NCBI GenBank assembly: GCA_026003175.1
Contig: BPGT01000001.1
Span: 1,154,839-1,218,838 of the forward strand
DNA from: Armatimonadota bacterium
Lineage (GTDB): Bacteria; Armatimonadota; HRBIN16
Reading direction: 5' to 3'
DNA length: 64,000 bases
In this document: positions 23,984 to 32,227 of the stretch, in pieces
Numbering within the stretch: the stretch's first letter is position 1
Layout of the letters: each line of letters opens with the position of its first letter
The notes under the pieces: generated by a model
Told to the model about the DNA's origin: nothing
The model's input: only the letters and a program-made list of their open reading frames with translations
Databases searched by the model: none
Position numbers and translations under genes: made by a program

Positions 23984-24538
23984 ATGAGTTTACGTCAGAA
24001 ACTGATACTGATTATGTGTTTAGCCGCAATATCTGTATCCGCTCCGGCGCAGGTGCAAGTAGGGCAGTATCGCCTGAGCCGATACCAGCAGATTGTCACC
24101 GAATACAAAAGGGATGGCACGGTGCTGGTGAAGGTAACGGGAAACCGCGTGCTACTGGAGAGCACCGATGGACAACTGCGCATGGAGGCGAGCGTCATTA
24201 CCGCCGAGTCGCGTCTGCAAACGGGACAGCAAACCCGTCTGACCAGAGCGCGAGCGGAAGGACAGGTTACTTTTCGCCTCGCTCAACCGAAGGAGAAGCG
24301 TATCGCACGGGGCAGTGCAGGCGTGGTGCTCTATGACGACGCTACCCGTCAGGTCACGTTGCAAAATGGCGTCTTCGTGGAGGTAGATGACCCACGATTT
24401 CTGGCGACACAAAGGGGCGACAAAGGAACCATCTATCTGGGTGGAGAAGAACTGCGCGTGGTACTTGAAGGCGACCCCGAACGTACCGAAACCATCATAC
24501 AGCCGAAGCGTCCCCCTGCAGAGGAGACGAAAAAATGA
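23984..24538 (+). CDS. lptA: LptA/OstA-like periplasmic protein
   Basis: 184 residues with a signal peptide (LRQKLILIMCLAAISVSAPA). Repeating strands of the OstA type follow: VKVTGNRVLLESTDGQLRME, VLYDDATRQVTLQNGVFVEV. LptA forms the periplasmic beta-jellyroll bridge of the LPS transport machine. GGAAGGGAAAGAGAT precedes the ATG at 23984. Its stop overlaps the lptB start (ATGA). Divergent, so context carries much of the assignment. Confidence 0.75.
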   Translation: MSLRQKLILIMCLAAISVSAPAQVQVGQYRLSRYQQIVTEYKRDGTVLVKVTGNRVLLESTDGQLRMEASVITAESRLQTGQQTRLTRARAEGQVTFRLAQPKEKRIARGSAGVVLYDDATRQVTLQNGVFVEVDDPRFLATQRGDKGTIYLGGEELRVVLEGDPERTETIIQPKRPPAEETKK

Positions 24539-25260
24539 AGCTTCGAGCCGAAAAACTGGTCAAAATCTACAGAGGACGTAGAGTGGTAGATGGCGTCTCC
24601 CTGCAGATGGAAACAGGCGAGATTGTGGGGCTGCTGGGACCCAACGGCGCGGGCAAGACCACCACTTTTTATATGATTGTGGGGTTGGTACACCCCAACG
24701 AAGGGCGGGTATGGCTGGATGAGCGAGAGGTTACCCACCTGCCTATGTATGCCCGGGCGCGAATGGGCATCGGCTACCTGGCACAGGAGCCATCGGTGTT
24801 CCGCAAGCTGACGGTAGAAGATAACCTCCGGCTGGTAATGCAACTGCACGGCTTAGCAGAGAGGCAGATACGTCAGCGCATCGATGAGTTGTTGGAGGAG
24901 TTTCACATTGCGCACCTGCGCCATGCACGCGGATACACCCTTTCGGGGGGAGAACGGCGCAGGGTAGAGGTTGCGCGAACCATCGCCGCCTCCCCGAAGT
25001 TTATCTTGCTAGACGAACCGTTTACCGGCGTAGACCCCATCGCCATCGCCGACCTCCAACGCATTATCGCGCACTTGCGCGAACAGCTTGGCGTGGGCAT
25101 TCTGATTACCGACCACAACGTGCGCGCCACTTTGCGTATTACCGACAGGGCGTACATCATTCACAACGGCAAAATCCTGACCGAAGGTGACTCGGACAAG
25201 CTACCCGACGACCCTATCGCTCGGCAGTTCTATCTTGGCGAGGAGTATGAGCATATCTGA
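24535..25260 (+). CDS. lptB: LPS export ABC transporter ATPase LptB
   Basis: 241 residues, the typical LptB length. Walker A is GLLGPNGAGKTTTFYMIVG, the ABC signature LSGGERRRVEVARTIA, and Walker B FILLDEPFTGVDPIAIADLQ, with D-loop and switch DHNV. The LptB-specific stretch YLAQEPSVFRKLTVEDNLRL is present. It powers lipopolysaccharide extraction from the inner membrane with LptF/G. It overlaps lptA by four bases and is followed by an LptF-type permease three bases later. Confidence 0.95.
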   Translation: MKLRAEKLVKIYRGRRVVDGVSLQMETGEIVGLLGPNGAGKTTTFYMIVGLVHPNEGRVWLDEREVTHLPMYARARMGIGYLAQEPSVFRKLTVEDNLRLVMQLHGLAERQIRQRIDELLEEFHIAHLRHARGYTLSGGERRRVEVARTIAASPKFILLDEPFTGVDPIAIADLQRIIAHLREQLGVGILITDHNVRATLRITDRAYIIHNGKILTEGDSDKLPDDPIARQFYLGEEYEHI

Positions 25261-25263
25261 CCC

Positions 25264-26373
25264 ATGCGGCTCAAGGTGATAGACCGTCTGATACTGCAAG
25301 AGCTCATCGGACCGTTTATGTTCGGTGTGCTGTTGTTTACTGCTCTCTTTTTCGCGGGCGGCAGTTTGTTCCAGCTCACCGAGTATCTGGTAAGAGGGGC
25401 TTCGCTATGGACGGTTGGGCGCATGGTGGTGCTAAGTATACCGCAGATTATGGTAAAGACCTTTCCGATGGCGATGTTACTTGCCTCCTTGCTCTCTTTT
25501 GGCAGGCTCTCCAGTGAAAGCGAGACGGTCGCGCTGTATGCGGCTGGGTATAGCTTGTGGCGTATTGTAACGCCAGTGCTGGCGATGGGTGCAGTGGTTA
25601 GTTTGCTGGCAATGGGCTTCAATGAGCTGATAGTGCCGCCGGCGACGGCAGAGATGTGGCGGCTGCGCACAGCGGTACTGCGTCAAATAGGCGAGCGTGC
25701 CCAGCCCGTAACGCAAACGGTGATGCGCGGCGGAAAGGTGGAAACGCTCATCACTGCGCAGGGCGGAGTAGACCTGCGAGCGGGGGTGTTGTACGACGTG
25801 ACCGCTGTGCAGTTTGCTCCTTCTTCAGACAGCTGGCATCCAGTACTGATTGTCTATGCCAGGCGCGCCCGATGGCTAGGCGGAAGGGAGTGGGACCTTT
25901 ACGATGGTTACTGGATGACAGGCGATGGGCGTGTGCGAGCAGAGTTTGTGCGCACTACCACGCGTGTACTGCGGGGGGGTATCCCGAAGAGCCTGCGGGA
26001 AATCGAAACGGACCTGGTACCCGACCCCGATAGCCGCAGCTTCCGGCAGACACTGGAACGCATCCGCCGATACCGACAGGCAGGTGAGGACACCCGGCAA
26101 ATGGAAGTGGAGCTGTACAACAAAATATCCCTGCCTCTGGCAAGCCTGATTTTCGGTTTTGTGGGGGCGCCTCTGGGTATTCGCAGGCAACGCAGTACCG
26201 CAGCGGCGGGGTTTGCGCTCAGCATTGTCATTATCTTCTTGTACTGGGCGGTGGCGCAGTACCTGTTTATCCTGGGGCGAGGCGGGAGTGTATCGCCTCT
26301 CGTCGCGAGTTTTCTACCTGATGTGCTGGGAGCCATTGCAGGAGTAATCATCCTGTGGAAACGTGGGCGGTGA
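25264..26373 (+). CDS. lptF: LptF/LptG family permease
   Basis: 369 residues. Membrane segments lie at about 15-40, 55-75 and 95-120 (FGVLLFTALFFAGGSLFQLT, IPQIMVKTFPMAMLLASLLS), a periplasmic beta-jellyroll at about 130-265, and three C-terminal helices (YNKISLPLASLIFGFVGAPL, GFALSIVIIFLYWAVAQYLF). This is the YjgP/YjgQ architecture. Only one permease gene is present in this cluster; the partner LptG must be elsewhere, or the subunit forms a homodimer. Confidence 0.9.
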   Translation: MRLKVIDRLILQELIGPFMFGVLLFTALFFAGGSLFQLTEYLVRGASLWTVGRMVVLSIPQIMVKTFPMAMLLASLLSFGRLSSESETVALYAAGYSLWRIVTPVLAMGAVVSLLAMGFNELIVPPATAEMWRLRTAVLRQIGERAQPVTQTVMRGGKVETLITAQGGVDLRAGVLYDVTAVQFAPSSDSWHPVLIVYARRARWLGGREWDLYDGYWMTGDGRVRAEFVRTTTRVLRGGIPKSLREIETDLVPDPDSRSFRQTLERIRRYRQAGEDTRQMEVELYNKISLPLASLIFGFVGAPLGIRRQRSTAAAGFALSIVIIFLYWAVAQYLFILGRGGSVSPLVASFLPDVLGAIAGVIILWKRGR

Positions 26374-26395
26374 AGCGAGTAAGGAGGGTTTAGCG

Positions 26396-27922
26396 ATGCC
26401 TGTTCGTACCCTTATCATCGGAATCATCTTCATTGTGGTCAGCGGCTTTATCGCTTACTTTGGCGACTGGCTGGGGCGCTATCTGGGCAAACGGCGCATC
26501 TCCGTGTGGGGACTACGCCCACGCCATACCGCTATGCTCATCACCAGCCTCACCGGCTCGCTTATCGCCTTCCTGACCATTGTGGCAGTGCTCGCTACCG
26601 CCCAGACATTCCGCGAAATCATCGTGCGTGGCGAACGTATTCTGGAGCAATCGCGCCAGCTACAGCGTCGCTATGCCCAACTGAGCGGTGAGTATACACG
26701 GCTTCAGCAACGATACGAACAGGCTGCGCAGCGTGTGCGCACACAACAACAACAGATGGAAGCAAACGCTCGCCAGCTGCAACAGCAACAGCAGCAACTG
26801 GAGGAGGTCAGAAAACAGCTTCAGCAGAGACAGCTGCAGGTAGCCGAGCTCAACCGCCGCATTGCAGAGCAGAACAAAGAACTGGATGCTTTGCAGAAAC
26901 AAAACACTGTACTGAGAGCGAGCAGCGAAGAACTACGCCAGACCAATGCACAGCTGGAGAGACAGGGACAATTCCTACGCGAACAAAACGCACTGTATCA
27001 GCAAAACAACGCGGATTTGGCCTCGCAGAACATGCAATACGCCAGCGAGAACGTCCGGCTGAACAGCGAAAACGCCCGGCTTCAGCAACAGGCGGCACAG
27101 CTACGCCAGCAAACGGAACAACTTGCTCAGCAGAGTCGCCAGCTGCAGCAGCAGGCGGATACGCTCCGAGCCACTATCGAGCAGCTGCAGGCACAAGAGG
27201 CGGAACTGCGCGGATTGATAGAGCGGCTCGAGCAGATGAAGGAGAAACCCATTATCGCGCGAAAAGGGGAAGAGATTGCAAGACGGGTTATCCCCAACGG
27301 GCTGTCGCTAAGAGCAACCCGTAACGAGATTTACCGCCTGCTGGTAGAGGCGGGACGCATCGCACAGTCACGAGGCGCATCGGCGGGCACGGCGCATCGG
27401 GCGGCGTATGTACCTCTCAAGCGCGTGAGCATGCCCACACCGATGGGCGGCAGCGCGGAGGCGGTGGCGGATGAAGCGGTCAGCGTGGAAGTACTGGCAG
27501 AACAGATAGCTCGTTCCGACGCGCCCGTGGTGGTGCTGGCGATAGTAGTGCGCAACAGCGTGGCTGGTGAGCCGGTGCAGGTGGAGCTGAAGCCGTACCG
27601 CAACCGCCTGGTGTATCGTAAGGATGAGGAGATTGCGCGTGTGCGAGTGTGGTCAGGACGCAGCACCGGGGAGATTGTTAACACGCTCATCGAGTTCCTG
27701 CGTGACGAGGTGCGTTCCAGAGCCATCGAGGCGGGCATTATCCCCCAAATCGGGGCGGACGGTGAGCCGTCGGTGGGTGCGATTTCCCAAGCGGAGTTAA
27801 CCAGCCTGGCGGACCGCATCGTGCGCGAGGGCAGGGGACGTTATGTGAACGTGGTGGCTGTGGCGGATGCAGATACCTACTCCGCCGATAGCCTGCGGTT
27901 GCGGTTTCGCATTGTGCAGTAA
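26396..27922 (+). CDS. DUF3084 membrane-anchored coiled-coil protein
   Basis: 508 residues. Two N-terminal membrane helices (TLIIGIIFIVVSGFIAYFGD and MLITSLTGSLIAFLTIVAVL) flank the conserved loop RRISVWGLRPRHTA of DUF3084. Residues of about 85-290 form a long glutamine-rich coiled coil. The C-terminal globular part (about 300-508) contains ARRVIPNGLSLRATRNEIYR and VVLAIVVRNSVAGEPVQVEL. Function is unknown; it is often near nuclease- or envelope-related genes. AAGGAGGG precedes the ATG and the in-frame ATG at 26363 lies within lptF. Confidence 0.85.
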   Translation: MPVRTLIIGIIFIVVSGFIAYFGDWLGRYLGKRRISVWGLRPRHTAMLITSLTGSLIAFLTIVAVLATAQTFREIIVRGERILEQSRQLQRRYAQLSGEYTRLQQRYEQAAQRVRTQQQQMEANARQLQQQQQQLEEVRKQLQQRQLQVAELNRRIAEQNKELDALQKQNTVLRASSEELRQTNAQLERQGQFLREQNALYQQNNADLASQNMQYASENVRLNSENARLQQQAAQLRQQTEQLAQQSRQLQQQADTLRATIEQLQAQEAELRGLIERLEQMKEKPIIARKGEEIARRVIPNGLSLRATRNEIYRLLVEAGRIAQSRGASAGTAHRAAYVPLKRVSMPTPMGGSAEAVADEAVSVEVLAEQIARSDAPVVVLAIVVRNSVAGEPVQVELKPYRNRLVYRKDEEIARVRVWSGRSTGEIVNTLIEFLRDEVRSRAIEAGIIPQIGADGEPSVGAISQAELTSLADRIVREGRGRYVNVVAVADADTYSADSLRLRFRIVQ

Positions 27923-27940
27923 CTGAGCGAGGGGGCTGGC

Positions 27941-28366
27941 ATGTCGGAGGGTGTAGTACTGGGGATAGACCCCGGACGCAGCAAGGTTGGCTTAGCCGTA
28001 GTGCGCAGCGACGGACAGGTGTTGCACCGCGCCGTGCTGGCGATAGATGAGTTCGGACAGGAGCTGGAGTCGCTATGCCAGCGTTTTCGCCCGCAGTGTA
28101 TTGTGGTGGGCGGTGGTACCGGCTTTCGTGCGCTGGAGGCGTTGCTGCGCAACCTGTCGTCGGATGTGCCGGTGCATGTGGTCAACGAGGCATATACCTC
28201 CGAAGAGGCGCGTCGTCGCTACCTGCAGGAGAACCCTCCTAAAGGCTGGCGCAAGCTAATCCCCTCTTGGCTGCGCGCACCGGAGCAGCCATACGACGAC
28301 TACGTGGCAATCATCCTGGCGGAACGATACTGGCGAGAGGCAAACCGGCACGAGGTGCAACCGTGA
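27941..28366 (+). CDS. RuvC/YqgF-like RNase H-fold protein
   Basis: 141 residues. VVLGIDPGRSKVGLAVVRSD provides the first acidic residue of the RNase H fold. Later landmarks are CIVVGGGTGFRALEALL, VHVVNEAYTSEEARRRYLQE and PYDDYVAIILAERYWREA, whose Glu and Asp could complete the catalytic site. The pattern is that of the RuvC/YqgF superfamily; it is not canonical RuvC or RuvX. It could be a nuclease acting on structured DNA or RNA. It starts 18 bases after the DUF3084 gene, and its stop overlaps the next GTG start. Confidence 0.8.
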   Translation: MSEGVVLGIDPGRSKVGLAVVRSDGQVLHRAVLAIDEFGQELESLCQRFRPQCIVVGGGTGFRALEALLRNLSSDVPVHVVNEAYTSEEARRRYLQENPPKGWRKLIPSWLRAPEQPYDDYVAIILAERYWREANRHEVQP

Positions 28367-31053
28367 ACAAGGTGCGAACAGAGACTGAGTGGCGATTCGC
28401 AAGCCCAGATGTACTTCAAGCGTGGCGAGCCAACGGGGAGATAGCGGATATACGCTTCGAGCAAGGCGCAATGCTTTTCCGAACCACCGGAGGCGACCCG
28501 ATACTGGAGTATCTTCCCCTGCTGAATCTGCCCGCCTTGCCCCATCAGGCGGTGGAGATAGATATGCGCGCTTTCCCGCCGGGCGAGGCGGAAATCTTTT
28601 GGAGCAACACTACTGAGACCTCATATGGTGGTTTTATGCCTGGCAAAAGCACGCGCTTTGCGGTGCGCGGCGACGGGCAATGGCATACCTACCGTGTGTT
28701 TCCCTTCTGGCAGAAGGAGGGGCGTATCGTCCGTCTGCGGTTTGACCCCTACGGCGTGGGCGAGTTCGCTCTGCGCGCCATCCGAATCGTTCGACTGGAG
28801 AGACTGCCTGTTCGAGATGGGCAGAAAGGGTTCGTTTTTCGCGGCGGGCGCGCCGATTGGTTGCCATGGCGTGGATTGGAGATGCAACTTGCACCGGATG
28901 GAGCACATTTGCGATTGAACGAACCGGACGGCTTTGCAGGTGGGCGAACAAGCATCGAAGCGGAGAAGTTCCCCTATGTTGTGGTGCGGCTCCGCTCCTC
29001 AACAGTGAAGCGATGCACTCTGGTGTTCGCTGCCAGCGGGGCATATGGCATCCAGCAATACTCGTTCGAGGTCATCCCCGACGGTAAGATGCACCTCTAT
29101 AATCTGGATATGCTCGACGCACCCGGCTGGGGCGGTGAGATAGTGATGTTAGGCATCCGCCCCGGAGAGCGTGCGGGGGATGCCATCGTGCTGGAAGAGG
29201 TAAAAGTTGCTGCTGAACCGCAGGGGAAACCAGAGTTGCGTGTGCTCTATTTTGATATAGAAGATGCCTTGCCGCGCGCGGGAACACCGGTCATGGTCAC
29301 GCTCCGCGTTGCAAATGCAGGGGGACAAGCCGCAAGCAACGTCACCGCGAGGATAAACCTCCCGGCGGACTCGCACATCCTGACGAGGTCACAACAAGCC
29401 CCAAGTACCCTGTCCTTTGGCGAAGAATCGGTGTGGCAATGGCGGGTGATATTTGCACGTGCCTGGCAAGGGGCAATCACTGCACAGGTTCGTGGTGCGA
29501 ACGCTTCGCCAGTTGAAGCGAAAACCACCGTGGAGATAACCCCTCGTCCTGTAAGAATCACCTCCAGCACAGTACCACCACCTTCACCGGTTAAACCTAT
29601 ATACCCGGTAGGAGTATATTACTTCCCCGGCTGGTACAGCGCGGGGCAATGGGCGCCGATTACCCGTTTCCCCGAACGCAAGCCGGTGCTTGGCTGGTAT
29701 CGTGAGGGCGACCCACAAATCGCCGATTGGCACATCAAGTGGGCTGTGGAGCATGGTATTACGTTCTTCGTATACGACTGGTACTGGGTGCGGGGAGCAA
29801 GGCAGCTGGAACACGCCCTGCACGAGGGCTACTTCAAGAGCCGCTATCATCGGCATCTACAGTTTTGCCTCTTGTGGGCGAATCACAACCCACCGAACAC
29901 CTCCTCGCATGAGGACTGCCTCGCCGTGACCCGATACTGGATAGAACAATACTTCCACCGCCCAGAACATCTACAGATTGACGGTAAGCCGGTGATGATC
30001 ATCTTCAGCCCATATCGTCTGCGCGCGGACATGGGCAGCGAAGCGGTCAAACGCGCTTTCGACGCCATGCGCGAAGAGTGCGTGCGGTCAGGGCTGAAGG
30101 GGCTATACCTTATCGCCTGCATTGGCGGAACAGCAGAGTCGCAGGTCGCCGCGCGAGAGGGCTACGATGCGGTGACCGCCTACAACTGGGCCCACCTCGG
30201 CGCTGTCGGCGATTCCAAACGCGCACCCTACGACACCCTCATTGAGGGCTACCGTCGGCAATGGGAGAACATCGTGCAGCACAGTCCTATTCCGTTGCTT
30301 CCCCCTGTCAGCGGGGGATGGGATAGCCGTCCGTGGCACGGTCAGGACGCCCTGGTACGCTACGGACGCACCCCCAACACGTTCAGGGAGCACCTTCAGG
30401 ACGCCCTACATTTCCTGCAGAATCACCCACGCCATGTTGTGCCGATGGTACTCATTGAAGCGTGGAACGAGTGGGGTGAGGGCTCTTACATCGAACCGCA
30501 CAAAGAGTTCGGATTTGGCTATCTGGACGCCATTCGCGAGGTGTTCACTCCCGCCCCGAAATCGCATATAGACCTCACCCCTGCCGACATTAGCTTGCCC
30601 GCTCCACAGGTAGAGATGAACCTGCTCAACGTACCTCGCTGGGAGTTTACGCGAAGCCCGCTCGGATGGGATAACGGTATGTATCTGGACAATCCGCGCG
30701 CCGAGAAGGGCGCGTTGACAGCAACAACTTCAGGCGACGACCCTGCCTTTTTCGGTCCGCCGATACAGATTGCCGCCTCACGCTATCGCCGAATGCGCCT
30801 GCGGATACGACTGGAAGCACCTGGACAGGTTTTGCAGGATATGGGGCAGGTTTTCTGGACTACGCGCTCTGCGGCGGAGAGTGAAGCCACGAGCCTGCGC
30901 TTCCCTGTGCAGATAGATGGCAAGTGGCACGATTACACGCTGATTCTGGGTGAGAACCCGCGCTGGCGCGGGGTGGTCACGCGCTTACGCTTCGACCCTT
31001 GCACTCGTGCTGGCGTGAGGGTGCAGATAGCGCATATCGAACTGCTACCTTAG
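28363..31053 (+). CDS. Multidomain glycoside-hydrolase-like protein (GH99-like/WbsX domain)
   Basis: 896 residues from a GTG overlapping the previous stop. Residues of about 1-290 look like two carbohydrate-binding-type beta sandwiches (WRFASPDVLQAWRANGEIAD; QWHTYRVFPFWQKEGRIVRL). Residues of about 290-400 are a CARDB/Ig-like module (TLRVANAGGQAASNVTARIN). The GH99-like WbsX barrel starts at about 410: GVYYFPGWYSAGQWAPITRF, WHIKWAVEHGITFFVYDWYW, CLLWANHNPP, and LIEAWNEWGEGSYIEPHKEF with likely catalytic Glu residues. A C-terminal sandwich repeats the N-terminal type. No signal peptide is visible, so cellular location is unclear. It probably acts on glycans. Confidence 0.75.
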   Translation: MNKVRTETEWRFASPDVLQAWRANGEIADIRFEQGAMLFRTTGGDPILEYLPLLNLPALPHQAVEIDMRAFPPGEAEIFWSNTTETSYGGFMPGKSTRFAVRGDGQWHTYRVFPFWQKEGRIVRLRFDPYGVGEFALRAIRIVRLERLPVRDGQKGFVFRGGRADWLPWRGLEMQLAPDGAHLRLNEPDGFAGGRTSIEAEKFPYVVVRLRSSTVKRCTLVFAASGAYGIQQYSFEVIPDGKMHLYNLDMLDAPGWGGEIVMLGIRPGERAGDAIVLEEVKVAAEPQGKPELRVLYFDIEDALPRAGTPVMVTLRVANAGGQAASNVTARINLPADSHILTRSQQAPSTLSFGEESVWQWRVIFARAWQGAITAQVRGANASPVEAKTTVEITPRPVRITSSTVPPPSPVKPIYPVGVYYFPGWYSAGQWAPITRFPERKPVLGWYREGDPQIADWHIKWAVEHGITFFVYDWYWVRGARQLEHALHEGYFKSRYHRHLQFCLLWANHNPPNTSSHEDCLAVTRYWIEQYFHRPEHLQIDGKPVMIIFSPYRLRADMGSEAVKRAFDAMREECVRSGLKGLYLIACIGGTAESQVAAREGYDAVTAYNWAHLGAVGDSKRAPYDTLIEGYRRQWENIVQHSPIPLLPPVSGGWDSRPWHGQDALVRYGRTPNTFREHLQDALHFLQNHPRHVVPMVLIEAWNEWGEGSYIEPHKEFGFGYLDAIREVFTPAPKSHIDLTPADISLPAPQVEMNLLNVPRWEFTRSPLGWDNGMYLDNPRAEKGALTATTSGDDPAFFGPPIQIAASRYRRMRLRIRLEAPGQVLQDMGQVFWTTRSAAESEATSLRFPVQIDGKWHDYTLILGENPRWRGVVTRLRFDPCTRAGVRVQIAHIELLP

Positions 31054-31173
31054 TACACCGGCCACTGCCACCTCGTGCGAGGGATGGTCCCCTGTGCTGA
31101 GCGACGGCGACCACAACAACAGCGCGAGCATTACACTGGCGATGATAATGATCATGAACAGCAGGTTGCGCAT
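31045..31173 (-). CDS. Possible 42-residue membrane microprotein
   Basis: A short frame reads MRNLLFMIIIIASVMLALLL, then WSPSLSTGDHPSHEVAVAGV and LR before TAG. One strong membrane helix is followed by a short polar tail. Its stop lies within the end of the convergent GH99-like gene. No ribosome site is present, but CTATAGT directly before the ATG could be a -10 box for a leaderless message. Coding status is uncertain. Confidence 0.3.
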   Translation of the reverse strand: MRNLLFMIIIIASVMLALLLWSPSLSTGDHPSHEVAVAGVLR

Positions 31174-31249
31174 ACTATAGTTATCGGCTTTTTACAAAAG
31201 CCTGTTTACCTTTGTCCCCCAAATCAGGAAAGAATACGGGCATGCCTTC

Positions 31250-32221
31250 CTACGCCTCGAGGGGAAGAGCCATCTGTTCTGCCGAGACAGCACGCGATAG
31301 AGCATATAGCTGTTCGCGCAGGGAATTTTCTACAAATGTTGGAAAAGCGTAAGCCTCTTTGTTTATCAGTGCGATGTTACCTTCTGGGGAGCCTTCGCCG
31401 ATGTATACGAAAAGAGGTGTCCAGCGGTTCCTCAGGTTTTCGATGGCGCCGCTCCATGTGCCTCCCTTATCCTTCTCGCAAGCAACGACCAGAGCGAACT
31501 CCGCCAGAGCATAGATCATCTTGTTGCGCCCCATAGCGTTGCCCGCGGTGAAACCGCTTTGCGGGTGATAGGGCGAAACGAGACACAGTTTGTCCGAAAG
31601 CAGATACTCACGCAAGGCAGGTAAGGTGGCTGTCCTCGCCAGATCTGCTGCCAAAACACCCACACAGGTGCCCTCTTCCTCCAGCGCCCCCAGCATAGCG
31701 GCTCTGTCCACGCCCTTTGCTCCACCCGAAATAACTGTCCACGACTGCTGAGCGCATCGGTTTGCTATGCGACGAGCAACCTCCAGAAGATGCTCGCCGG
31801 CGTATCGGGAGCCGACGATAGCCAGCCCTCCCTGTTGTAGCAGCGCGTGGTTGCCAAAACCGTACAGTAACACGGGAGCTTGTTTGCGTAGCTTCTCGCG
31901 TAGCACCGCAGGATAATCCCTATCTTCCCACGAGGCCACCCACATCCCTGCGTTGCCCCACTTCTCAACCCACAACGCAATCTGCGCGCCGCGATCCAGT
32001 AATATCCTCACACGCTCTGCCGGAAGTCCTGTCTGAGCCTCTCCTTCAAGAAGGAGCAGATATATATCAGGTGATAACAATACTTCCGGGGAATAGCCTT
32101 TCTCGCCGAGCCAGTCCACCAATTTCACATACTCTGATTGCGACAGGGGTTGTACCGGCTCGCTGCCTGTGTGTGCACAGAGCAGTAAGGCAACCTGTGT
32201 GTTGGGTGAAAGGGCGTACAT
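31250..32221 (-). CDS. Divergent DprA/Smf-like DNA-processing protein
   Basis: 323 residues. The Rossmann core is that of DprA: GGLAIVGSRYAGEHLLEVAR, WTVISGGAKGVDRAAMLGAL, a nucleotide-binding LVSPYHPQSGFTAGNAMGRN and LAEFALVVACEKDKGGTWSG. Canonical DprA has VSGLARGID and SGSLITA; here these are VISGGAKGVD and GGTWSGAIE, and the winged-helix tail is missing. DprA loads RecA on incoming single-stranded DNA in transformation, and SLOG/DprA-like proteins also occur in defence. GGAGGATAATGGAAC precedes the ATG, and the site overlaps the stop of the RecQ gene six bases upstream, implying tight pairing. Confidence 0.8.
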   Translation of the reverse strand: MYALSPNTQVALLLCAHTGSEPVQPLSQSEYVKLVDWLGEKGYSPEVLLSPDIYLLLLEGEAQTGLPAERVRILLDRGAQIALWVEKWGNAGMWVASWEDRDYPAVLREKLRKQAPVLLYGFGNHALLQQGGLAIVGSRYAGEHLLEVARRIANRCAQQSWTVISGGAKGVDRAAMLGALEEEGTCVGVLAADLARTATLPALREYLLSDKLCLVSPYHPQSGFTAGNAMGRNKMIYALAEFALVVACEKDKGGTWSGAIENLRNRWTPLFVYIGEGSPEGNIALINKEAYAFPTFVENSLREQLYALSRAVSAEQMALPLEA

Positions 32222-32227
32222 GTTCCA

